Assembly (NCBI GenBank): GCA_023238725.1
Contig: CM041553.1
Coordinates: 21,634,001-21,698,000, forward strand
Source of the DNA: Scortum barcoo
Lineage: Eukaryota; Chordata; Actinopteri; Centrarchiformes; Terapontidae
DNA: 64,000 bases
Direction: 5' to 3'
This document shows, in pieces, positions 41,920-54,600 of this stretch; position 1 is the first letter of the stretch; each line of letters opens with the position of its first letter. The notes under the pieces are model-generated. The model searched no databases and was not told the origin of the DNA. It worked only from the letters and a program-made list of their open reading frames with translations. Made by a program: the position numbers and the translations under genes.

Positions 41920-44900
41920 ATGAGTGTGTGTGCTGGGGAGAAATGAATCTGCTCCCATCTGTAGACTGACCATTGATTTGCCATGGTAACAGTGGATGGT
42001 GACTGTCGTGTGAACAAAAGCGATGAGAACAAGTGGCTGGATTGGAGAGGGAAGGAGCGAGGAGAAGGGGGAGACGGGGAATAGAGGAGATCTGTGGTGG
42101 CATCAAACTGGAGGAAACGGACCCACGTGGGGACGAACCCAGAAGAGGCTGGAAGAGAGAGGATTAACGCACGTTAGCCTGTTGCTGGTTTAACTAAATG
42201 TAGCAACAAGATTTCTATGTGTGTATTTCAGAAAGCGAGAGTGTGCGCACAATAGTGTTGTGGGAGTGTTTTTGGTATAAAAAGGCTTACACAGAACTGA
42301 CTAAGGCTTATATATAATGAATGAATCCCCCTTCAGCTACCGTTTTTCTTCCCTCTGCAGAATTAGTGATTTGTCTAACCCCCCCTCCTTTCTCCACAGA
42401 CAATCTCTGCAAAACCCCTTCACCACTTTCCGGCATTCCTCCCAGAATCCACCCTGCACCCATCCGACATGCCCTCTGGAAGCCTGTGTCATTGTATAAA
42501 CGTATTCTCTGCTATTTAGCAAACACAATGCCTCGGCTGTCAACAGCTCACTTAAGAAACACTGGGCTAATGTAATTTTAACCAAAACGGTAATAAACCA
42601 ATGTTTTAGTATTCAGCAGGGCCTGCAGCTCTTCTCTAAAAGCAGAAAGACTAACACACTGCGAATTGTCTAATTAATTATCTGGCTTGTGGCATTCCTA
42701 CACCAGCCAGATCTTTGTGTTTCGCAGTGGCACCGGACAAGTGCCCTGACCCCAACCCCATCTAGCTGTCCTCTCCTCATACCTGCAGCACTTTGCCTCC
42801 TTAGCATGGTCCGGCAATCAACGCTGAGGTAGTCAGCTGGGACGGGCTGACTCACCGCTTGCTGCAATTTTTACACCAGGCCTAAGGTTTCTAAAGTCCA
42901 AAAGAGTCACCATCAGTGGGTTGAGAGAGACAGAGAGAGAGATAGAGCGTAAGAGAGAAAGGGAGAGAGTGGGATTTTTTTTCACCCAAAGGCCCTTTAG
43001 CTATAAATACCAAAATGGCAATTCTTTGATTTGCCAATGAAGGCTGCCAGAGGAGGGAGGAGGATGCAGGGCCTTGCTCAGTTCTTGAGCTGTTTTAAAT
43101 TCATTCACCGATATGGGGAAGAGAGAAACTGAGGGAGGGATAGGGCTGGCTGTGTCATTAATTTTCTATGTAGGGGGATGAAATGACATTAACATCTCTT
43201 TCTCTCTGAAGCGATATCAGTCAAATAGTTATTATTACTCAAACAGCAGCGGTGCACACATACACCATATACAGACACACACCCTATGCTTTTTCCGCCA
43301 CACAGATGCTCGTGTATGTGTGTTTGTGTGTGTGTGTGTGTTTGTGGATGTCACAGCCTGGACAGACACTTCAGTTTTAATAAAGCAGAGGCCTTTCAGC
43401 ACTCTGGCGGATCCTGCTGTAATCTCTCCTAAACAGGTGTTGTGATTAGGCTCTCCCGTGAGCAGCATTCTGACACTTGGATAGGCAGGGCCAACCATGC
43501 ACACAACCATCGGCTACCACTCGGGAGACAGATTTAACCGGTGGTGCTTGGCAAGCGTGCTCCCGCCATCCAATACAATGTGCTTTGTTAAAGTTGTGCT
43601 AGAAATTATTTTTTCTTTCCTCAACCAAATAATCATGTCATCTCTTTACAATATTCTGGTTTCTTCTTTGCACGCTGATGCAGCACCATTTACGATAGAG
43701 TCAGCGCTGCAGAGCACGGCTCTTGATTTATGGAGTACAGTTGATGGATTGGTTCTGGGAGCACATGGGATGTGTTTAAATGCAGCTGAAACTCTTGTGT
43801 AGGGGGGTGTTTATCAACAGATTACAATATAAAATTAATATATTAACCTGGACAGTTATTTGATCATGAGGTTTACATTTTTATTAATCTGCTGTATAAA
43901 GAAAACAACCACTCAGCTTGTTTTACAGTTCCAATTAGGAATAATACTCCTCCTAAGAACATCAGCATCAGAAAGTTTTGCTAATTAAATTAAAATGTTG
44001 CAAGAGCCTGTTTGTGCTTCACAGTCTCAGCCTAAAAAGTTTGGCTTTTTATCTTGCATATTTTTACCTTTTTTATTTGTCAGTGTCTGACAACAGCTCC
44101 CTTTTTACTCTGCAGTAATTACTGTATATTTGCCATTTTTCCTTTTTCATTAAAATACACTAGACTATCAAAACTTGGCATGCAAAGTAAAAATTATATG
44201 TTTTATATCTACTTTTTTTACTATAACAGACCAATAGCAAACATTCAGAAAGAAATTACTCACACATAGGGGTTGCTGTTACTTTAGCTATTCTGTAAAA
44301 TTAGAAACAATTAACTATTTACGGGCAAAGAAACAGCTTTGATCCAGCTGAAGCTTAATCTTTCAGTTGTCAAATGTAAATCTGATGAAAGACCAGCCAC
44401 AGTATCTGCAGTGTTACGTATACCAAACTCTGAGACATGGTAAATAAAAGGCTAAGTTGATGGTTGTCTGGGGAAAGTGATATCTTACTTTCAATCACTG
44501 TATCTCTGGCACATTACCTGGAGTGTGACACTGGATTAATAAATCACTAATCTCCTGCTAATCTCGTCATGTAGCAGCTGATAATTTGTTTTTGCCACAC
44601 TAAAAATCCCAACAAAACTGTAAAAAAAAAAAATCTCGACTGACACGTTGACAGGAAAGAAATATATTATATGGCCATGATGAATGACTGCATGTTCCTC
44701 AAGGCAGCAATATCTCTGCAAGCTGTTTGTAATGGATTTTTGAAAACAAATGTGAGTTTATGACTTCCCTGAGATAATTAAGGTAACCCGCGGTAGAACA
44801 GGATGTATTAGTTTCTGACTGTGCCGAATACAGTGATGGCTTTGGAGTTTTACATGGCCATTAATGACAGTGAGAAAAGTTACATTACACTGGTATTGCA

Positions 44901-47900
44901 CTTAAATGTTTTGTACAAAAAAATGCTCAAGGCATCACATCCCAGAAACAAATTAAATGTCTCGATTAGAAATGGACTACTTCTCTTTAGAAGCAAAAAA
45001 AAAGGCCATAAGCATCTGAATCCAAAAGGCAACTGAGCAAATTTAATTGAACCACTATTCAATACTTAATGCTTTTAACACCAATGAATTTATGATACTG
45101 AAACATTTCACTTTGAGAGCCCTCTTTCTGACTTTATGGGCTTTGATTCCTGTCTTTGAAATTTCCGATGGGTCATTTTCAGTTGCGCAATTTCAAAAAC
45201 TTGTTTTAGTTTAGGTTCACAGCTTCAGACAGACAAGTATCCAATATTTTAAAAACTGCTGAATTATGTTCAGACTGTTGATCATTTTGATTTGGTGTTT
45301 TTGGGGAAAGAGTCAAACCTGAGTTGAATTGATCAGACTTCTGTTCCTTTGTATAAATTATGTTCTGTGACTCATATAATCCAAGAAATAGAAGTTCAGA
45401 TGAATGGTAATTTTATATCTTAATTTGATTGATCTTGATCTATCGCAACATGAAATTACCTGCTGGAGATTTCAAAGAGGCGAATTCAGACCACATCAAT
45501 CAAGACAGATGGTTGTCAAATACATTTTCTCAGTTCTACAAGTTCAGTGGAATTTGAATTTCACGATTTTGATGTTCAGCTGCTTATAAGATTCAAGTCC
45601 TTTCAGCCTCTTCATGCTCCCGTGGAGAGGCGGCTCACCCCTCGCGGAGATACTTAATTTTTTGTCTGGGATGTGCCGCATTGAGCATTTTAATGCAAAA
45701 CATTTTAGTGTAAAAGTGGTAGACATTTACTTTCCCCCCACTGCCATTAAGGGCCATAAAAACTGCAAAACCACCACTATATTTGCCACAGTAAGGGACT
45801 AATACAGGCTGTGCTACTGCAGGTTTACCTTAACTATCTCTGCTTCTAAAATCCAAATTATACAGCTTTTTCTTGCTTCCAAACTTTTCTGTCACGCTCT
45901 TACAATTCGACTAAAATACACACCTCTGTTGTGCCTCTACTTGGACTCAGTGGTGGAATTAACATAAGACTATTTAAACTTTTGTGTGGAATAAAGAAGC
46001 GGGTGTTTCGGCTGGAGGAGGAAAAATGTGTTTTCAAGTGCCAGGAGACGCGCTGTATTTCAGTCCCATATACCATTCTGAGGTTATGTCTTGTCAGTCC
46101 ACGGCCGCGCTGCCGTCCATTACATGCTTGTCTGAGTTTGTGGTGAGGCCTAATGCTTCACTAGTCTGAGCTAAGCTATGCTAGCTCGGGGGCTCCGCGC
46201 CGTGTTAAATGCTATTCTGTGTTTGCCTGGGGAGTGTGAGGCTGTTAAATACTACAGTAGACTAAAGCATTGGGACTTGCCTCTTGTTAAATACTGAAGT
46301 AGTCTTTGTTAGCACTGGCATTACCTGGAGTGTTAGCATTGTCTGCGAGCTAAATGCTATAGTCCTCTGTCAATCCCGGGAATGTAAAGTCTATGTTCGG
46401 GTAGTGGATGTGGGCTTTGGGACCTGTCTCTGTGTTCGAAAACAGAAGAGCTTTCAGTGCCGCTTGTTAACTATCAAGGGACCTGCCTTTACACTCTGTT
46501 AGTGTCAAGAGAATTTTTTATGCGATGTCTCCGCCATGGAGGTTGTTGACTGCGCCGTCCCCGTTCGCAGCTTTCAGCCGCGTTCGAAGAATCACGTTTG
46601 GTGTCACACGTTTGACTAAAGCGCTCATAAAACTCTCATGTGCAGGTTTGCCAATGTGCAAGTGTTGATGTCTTTTTGAAAAGGAAGTGCCGTCGTTCAG
46701 TCAGAAGCATTTGTAACGCGGGCGGCTCTCTCTGAACGGAGATGCTTTTGGCTGTGTTACTTCTGACGCTGGTCAAGTGATAACAGCTTCCTCTCCTAGG
46801 CTACCCAAGGTGTTTGTTTGTAAGTGGTTTTCCCGAGCTAATTCTTTGTTAGCGGATGGATTTAGAGCGGTGTTTGTTAGCACTAGGGTTTGCAGAACAT
46901 CTGCTGAGCATTTACACAGAATTAGGCTGCAGCAGGAAATGTGTCCTGTCTACCAGTGTAGCCTTTTAGTGCAGTTTTAATGTTTTCAAGGCCCTTGTTC
47001 AGTGTGTCTCATGCACTAACCTGCAGTGTTTAATTAATACTAATTACACTGATAAGGCCCAACAATGCCAGGTAGAATTTAGCTTATAAAAATATCTATT
47101 GTCATACCTGAGGTGACCTTGCTTCTCCTGAATTTAACACTTGAAACAGAGGCAGACTTTTTCTCAAAAGAACATCACATGCTTTACTACTACAAGATCC
47201 CCTGTCAGAGGTATATTGTGCCACAGCGGTGTGAATTATAACCCTTTTTCACAGCCAACATTTTGACTTGTCATAGTAGGAAAAGCAGCAGGAAAAGCAC
47301 AGGTGTAATTAATAATGTTAAGGATGGATGAACTGAATGCAGTGATCAGTGTTATTAATTACACCTTCCCTGTTGTGACATGTCAAAATGTCTCCCATTT
47401 AAAAAAGTCCTATTGGAGACAGCTTAACACTCCGCTTGTTTGCAGCACCTTGTTTTGGATAAAGACTGTTTACATACAAAATGCCACATATACATGATTT
47501 ACCAAATGCACTGCTAATTGCATTTCAATGTATTGTACAAAAGATATGGATGACATGCTTTTCCTTGTGTGTATCTCAATAGCAAACTACATTAAAAGCC
47601 ATAAAATCGTCTGTCTAATTATTTAGACAGCTAATTATTTGGCTTACTCAAATATCATCCCAAAATTTCCCCTGAAAGTGTTCACTTGGATTTGTGCATG
47701 GTGAATGAGACAGTCGTGACCTAAAGTTTAAGTATGGTTTTATTATTTTATGTTCCTCATGAACATTCACATCACTTTCATTTGACCAGGATCTGTTAAT
47801 TACTGTGGCAGTAACCTTGTTCTCAGAGGTGCTCATCCATTGGAAATACCTACTAATAGAATTTATATACCAAATTAGATTTTAGTGATTTGTCTGTCAC

Positions 47901-48612
47901 CTGTACCTGGAACCTTCAGGGCTTGCAAATGTTTTTTTTTTTTTGCACTGTGTAGCTAGTGAATTTTCCTTTTCAATTCACCACAATAATACGGGGATGT
48001 ATTTGAGTCTTTCTAAAGCTCAACTCTGGGAAGGATATCACTTTGAAAAGCTGCATTTGCAGTACTTCTACTGTGACTCTTCTTTTTTTTTTAGCAATTG
48101 ACTTATTTTGTGGCCCTTGAAGCTGCAGCAAGCTTCTCTTTGTTGACACCGGATTTATTTTGCCATACTAGTTTGTTTGCACTTTTGTGCAGACTTAAGT
48201 GGGATTGTACTTGGCAGCATCTGGGGGCCGTACTTTGTCAGGCCAACTTAATGTAGCTGCACAATTCTAACTGACCTACTGCATTAAATATTAATATAGC
48301 ACATTGCTGGCCTCATCATCATCCTACTCCTTACCCCCGTCTATTTCTCATTATTCTGCATACTTGCTCCATCCTCTTCTTTTGTGCTGCCACATGTCAT
48401 GTACTCTTCTGCCTTTTGAATGATTGTTCCTTAGCTTTTGGTTGCTATTTTTCTCTTCATCCACCTTCACTACTGTAGGACTCCTCCTCGATTTCTAGAA
48501 ATATGCCAGTTCGTCCCTCATTAGCCTGAATCTGCACAGCTCTTTCCGCACTTTTATATTTTATCCTCTCTGATTGATGTAAACAAAAATGAAATTTGAC
48601 ATGAAATGCCAT

Positions 48613-48643
<31 letters not shown>

Positions 48644-51600
48644 GTGGGGGGGTAGGGTGTGGTGAAAAAACTGTACATGAAGTTCACTATATTTGTGTAA
48701 TTGGTGCACAATGTCATCAGCAACTCTCTAGGTATGTGGGTTATAATGTGGAAATACATTTGTGTGGTGTGTGTGTGTGCATTATTTATATGTGAGCTTC
48801 TTGGTGGACTTTGATTTGATGAGAAGATGCAGGTCTGTGTCAACGTCTCTTTTCATCCTTTATAATTCAGCAAACCACCAGCAACTATCATCTTCCCTTT
48901 TAACCCCTCAGTCTTCTAAAAGGACTCTCACCTCATTCATTACGAATTCTCCACTTATGCTTGTTCCTCCCACTCTCCTCCCCGCTCCTTTCCTCTCCTC
49001 TGCTCCTTCTGAAGACTGTGAAGGTATTTAAAGGGAAGTGTGTGGGTTAGACCACGGTGACAGGTGTAAATATTAAACATGTTAAAAGCATGTTATGAAC
49101 ATGATTGACACACAGCACCACTTCTGCAATAATTTCAGCCTGTCATCATGTAAGAGCCACGTGTGTGTGCTCATCTGATTCCTCACATTATAAAATCTAC
49201 ATCAGTCTTGGTGTTGAGAAGGTTTGTTTGGTTTGTTTTCCATCAGCAAGAGTCACCTTGGGTTATTAGTAGCTGTTTATGACATATTTTGAATAGTTGC
49301 ATTCTGATTTTTGTGTGTCCTCCTCAGTGGACACGATGTGTGTAATTGCATTTGGTCTGTAACTAATTATAATTTTCATTATCGATTGATGGATCAATGT
49401 TTTTGTTAATTTAATGCATAAAATGTCAAACAAAATGAGTAAATAAGCCCCCAGAGCTCAAAGTGACATTTTCAGAAATCTTGTTATGTCTCACTAACAA
49501 ACCCAAGGCTATAGCAGCAAAAAGAGCAACGAATTATCACATTTGAAAACCAGTAAATATTTGGCATTTTTGCTTGATAAATAACCCAAAGGACGATTCT
49601 TGTTTATCATATTATAGTATAGCAATGTAAACGTACAGATTTAAACATACTGTCAGGTTAGCTAAACAAAAATGCTAAATTATTACTAAAACAGTCAGTA
49701 GTGTAAGTTCTTTTACTCACTTAAAGCAGCTCTATGTCCCTGTGGACAGTGGCGGTAGTGTTTCACTTAACGTTACATGTTCCCTCCACCGCACCCCTTG
49801 ACAACTTTGCCGGGAGAGGAGCAGGCAGCAGCTCTGGAGACGGACCTTCAGTTCACGGCTGAAGCAACTCGAATTCAGCCAGAGCAAACCCCAGCACCGT
49901 TGTGTCTGACCCCGCGTAAAAACTCGACCCGAGCCTGTGAGGATTCCTGTGAAAGCTCAGTATTCATGTTAAAGGATGTTTTGACTTATCACTAGGCCCT
50001 GCAGTGGGTATCAGGCTGTGCCCTCATAAATCTATAAATCTAGGCCCTGTGACAGACACATTATAGCTCTGATCTAACTTACTTTTAAGCTGCCTTTCAC
50101 TCCCGCGCAAAGAGCAGATACTTGGATTGGATTGACCCGGCCTTATATCGACACTACATCTGCCGAGGCTAAACTGCCGTGTTCCTGCCTTCACTGACTT
50201 GATTGGCAGTGTCATCTTTATGTCACGGCCTGCTCGATAGTTTAGCCGTCAACCCAAATTCCACGGCTTCTGTTAAAATTTTTCTGATTTCAGTGTTTTA
50301 TGACTTAAGCACATTTTGTGTCTAATCATACACTATATAAGAGTGAGGTTACTGAATATTTTTGGATATTATCTCTATTCGATGTTGCACTTTTTGGACA
50401 GTCCCTTTGCACAGGACAGGTCATTTTGATAAGTTACCTTTCTAAGGTTGGAGAGAGGTGTTGTTCGTCTATTAACAATGTGCCTCTAATGTATTGTTCA
50501 TCCATGAATTTAAAGTCTTTGAATATATTTCCAACTTTACCAGACTCACCGAGAGCAGAGCACAGACGCAGCTCGCTAGTAAAGGACACCAAAACACAGC
50601 AGTATAGCTTTTTTTCCTGTTCATTCAAAGGCTTAGGTGCCTTTAAACAAAGGTATGATATGTAATATAATAGTGGAAAAACCCTTATTTTTGTAAACTG
50701 CATCCATGGGACCTGCTTATCTAGGTCTACCAGCCTTACAAATAGTTGGTAGTTACATCATAAAGCTAAACACTATTCATTCAATTAATACACCTTAAAA
50801 CAGTCCTTGAATCCTGTTCTCACCTTGTACCTGCATTGTATCTGTCCTAGTAGGCAGCTCCATCTGTCCACCCATCTTTGCTGTATTTGTGTGCTTTTTC
50901 CACTTAATCTGGCTAATCTGTCCGTTTTTAACCTGCATGCAGTGATGCTCCTGTGTTTCCTGATCAGTGCAATAAAACAATAACCAGTAACGGGCAAAAC
51001 TACATAAAATATGACCCATGCTATTATAATAAACTGTAATTATCCTTTAAACACGCAACAGTTGGTTTTGTTGACTGATTAATTGGTAAATCGAGTGAAT
51101 GTTTCAGTGCCAATTTGTATGTAAGCTCCGATTGTACGCTTGTGCTGCATGTGCGAGGGTGTGAGTGGGTGTTTGTGCGTGTTAGTATCTGCGCTTGTGT
51201 GTTGGTGTTATCTGGGCAAAACTGAGGATGTGCCTGTTGCCACACAGAGGGAGATTTTTTTTTCTTTTTTTCTTCTCTAAACCTCAGTATAAAGCCACAC
51301 ACACCTACAGTCTGACACACACACACACGCACAGTGAGAGAGATGGGAACAGTGAGATAGATCTTTTTGAAGTACAATTTCATCCTCCTCTCCTTCTTAC
51401 TTTTCTCCCTTTTTTTGTAGCGGTGGAGGGAGGGGAGTTAAATCTCTGCGGGGCCTGCTTTATATGTGCGATGGCCAGAGCTGAGAGCTTTTTGTTAAAC
51501 TGAGGGACAAAACTAGAGTCACAATATAGGTTTACACGCATTTATGCACACACACAAAGGTGGTGATGGAGGCTTGGGAGGCTCCATGTGTGTTCCTGAG

Positions 51601-54600
51601 GACTTTGATGTTTAATGTGTCACGTTCATGTACATGGCATTTTGAATAAATGCTTTCAAATTTGGAGCTACTGTTTTTTTTTCATATTTGGGGGAATATC
51701 CTCTGACTTTTTGCGATTTTGTTCAGCATTATTGACAGATTTTTTTTTTTTTTTTTCGGTTACACTGAGCCACTTCAGTAATACAGCACCATATAAAATG
51801 AGCAAGCAGGTAAAGCGTCCATTAGTTTGTGAGACAATGCTCGGCTATTGTTGCACTGGCAGCTGAGGGTTGGAGTGAATCAAACCTGTGAGTTATGAGG
51901 CAGTTATCCCCGACCATTAGCCCCCTCCTCCCCGTTGTCAGCAGTCACTCTCTTGCAATGTAGTCTCCCTTGTCGGCTGAATCTCACTCTCTCAGTATCT
52001 CTACCTCTTCCCCTCTTTCCTATTTTCCTCTCTCTCTCTCGCCCCGTTCATTCCTCTAACACTTACACTTTCTCTTATCTCAGTCACTCTCTGGGTCTGA
52101 CTCACTGATTGCAAAATTGAAAATGGTTTTAATTCTATTGGGTTTTCGAGTCTTTGATTTGCACTCACTCACTCCAGCTCTTGTTTTTTTTTTTTTTTTT
52201 TTTTCCTTTTCTGCAATTAATTCAGTTCCTCAGACAAATCTGCTGTCTCTGTCTGCTGCCTGTGTTTGTTGCACTGTCTCTGCTGCTGGCCTGTGTTTCG
52301 TTGCAGGCTGCTGGCCTGTGTTTTCCAGTTGCAGGAAGCTGAGAAGTCCACGTTCTTCCAGTTCGGCGCAGCTCTGCAGCAGGAAGCTCTACTCATGCTC
52401 GCCATCATGGAGGAGTACGACTGGCATGTTTTTTCTATTGTCACTTCCAAGTTCCCCGGGTACCAGGATTTCATCAGCACACTAAAGATAACAGTGGATC
52501 ACAGGTAATGACTACCCCCCCTCACCACCACCACCACCCCATGTGTTCACACACTGTTTTCATTCTTAACCTTTATTTACGGCAGCTGACAAGATTAAGT
52601 ACCTTGTATTATTTAATGGTGTATTGTTACAGCTTTGTGCGCTGGGACCTTCAGAGTGTGGTGACTCTCGATGCTGTAGATGGCGACCCAAACTCTAAAT
52701 CACACATTGCACTCAAGAGGATCCAGAGTCCTGTTATACTCCTGTACTGCTCCAAGGATGAGGCCGTGTGAGTGTTTGTGTCTTTCATTTTCCTTTTGCT
52801 GTGTGCGTCTCTCTGTCATTTGCTGCCAAATTCCTGTAGTGAATCTCTTTTAACTCTCTCACTCTGCTCCTCGACAGGTATATACTAGAGGAAGCTCGGT
52901 CCTTGGGCCTGATAGGAGCTGGTTACATCTGGATTGTGTCCAGTCTCACCACTGGCAACCCAGACTTTACCCCCGAGGTACTGAGGCCTCATATGTAGTA
53001 ACAAGTGTCCACTTTTGAGTGGTTTGATGAAACAGTTTTCTATTTCAGTCAGTTGCAGACTGTCTGCTACCTCTCCTTTCTCCTTTCCTTTATTCTATAT
53101 GTACTAAATGCAGCATTAAATAAACACTTCAAAGTATGCTAAGTAGTATAACACTTTCTTGGCGAGAGTCAGATGAGAAGACTGACACCACTCTTGTGGT
53201 TAAGCTTAGCTTAGTTTGGGATAGAGGAACAGAAGAAAATGACCTGCCTGCCTCAGTCTGAAGGAAGTAAACTTACTATTCAACACCCTATATCTCATTT
53301 GTTTAGCCCTATACAAAACCCGAAGTGGAAAAAACATCAATAAGTCATTTTAAATAGGGTTATGTGACAGACTGTTTCTTGGCTGGACTCTATGTAGTTA
53401 CTTCTCCCCACCGATAAACAGTCCGGCATGTTTCCAGTTTTTGTGCAAAGCGATTTTCTTTCCCATTTAAAGGACAGATATGTGGTGTCAGTCTTCTCAT
53501 CTTACCAGTAAGTGAATAAGCATTTTTTCCAAAATGTTGAAGTGTGCCTTTAAGCCGTAAGCAGAGCCTATGACAGTATAGAGACAAACCATAGTGATGG
53601 GTAAACTATAATTCATATGATATTTTGTGTACATATTTTTAGTTCACTGCTTTGTTGACATTCTTCTCTCTACCTGAGCACATTTTCTCAGCCCTTAAAT
53701 AGGATGTTTGACAGCATTACGCACACATTCACTCTCAAAATGTAGGACAGTAAGGTAGCTATTATCCAAATAGCATATAAAATGTGTATAAATAATTCAA
53801 ATTATAATCAGCTCAAATCTTCCCCTCACATTAAGAATGAAAACATATCCAATGTTTGCTTACCGTTTTTTCAAAAGCCTCTCAAATGTTTATTCTCCTC
53901 CTCTCCTTGTCCATCATTCTCCTCGACTCGAAGTTCCTATTTGTGTTTTTATACCTCTGTTTTCTTTTTAGACAAAGATCTGATTCTACAGTTTGTGCCA
54001 AATTAAAATGTAAAAACAAAGTATTGTAGGATGGACTGACAGACGAGCGTACTGGCATTTTTTTCATGTTTGCTCAGTCTGGTTTAGAGAGGGAAACTTT
54101 ATGAGCTATTTAGTTTCTCATTTTGCTTTATTTTTTGACAGTTTCAAGGTGTAGGCAAAGACGAGTGAGTGAATTCAGTTTGTGGACATACAGTCTGCTC
54201 ACACTTATTTAATAGCCAGGTATGAATTATTTGAGGAAGGCACTCAGAACCAATAAATCATCAGCTTGACACCTTGAGATACACATGGATGTTTAAAATT
54301 GGGGGGGGAAACGTCAGATTGAAGTCAAATTGAATCTTTCACACCATACACGCCTCTTCTCAGATCTCCTCTCCTTTCCTCTCAGGTGTTTCCCCTGGGT
54401 ATGATCTCCGTGTCCTATGACGACTGGGAGTACCCGCTGGACACGCGGGTGCGGGATGGGGTGGGCATCATATCCTCTGCAGCCACCTCCATGCTACGGG
54501 AGAAGGGGGAGCTGCCAGAGGCCCAGAGCAGCTGCTACAGCACACCGTCAGACAGGAGCCCAGGGAAGCTCCCACCTAGTGCCCTGCGCAGGTGTGTATG

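Larger units (their letters stand above)
11002..52334 (+). other. intron 2 of grin2a-like gene (about 41.3 kb)
   Basis: A large phase-0 intron between MADK and EAEK, at the position of a large ATD intron in mammalian GRIN2A. I found no host exon of another gene inside it on either strand. Annotated contents: a SINE at 12.2-12.5 kb, a split inverted-repeat element at 12.7-13.5 kb, LINE remnants at 24.1, 26.5 and 30.7 kb, a GA-rich stretch at 32.8-33.2 kb, a Rex3 element at 34.5-37.9 kb, an inverted-repeat element at 47.3 kb and several microsatellites. Stretches 13.6-17.0, 17.3-21.2, 27.1-30.7, 43.2-46.1 and 50.0-52.0 kb show only AT-rich or simple sequence to my reading. Confidence 0.9.
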
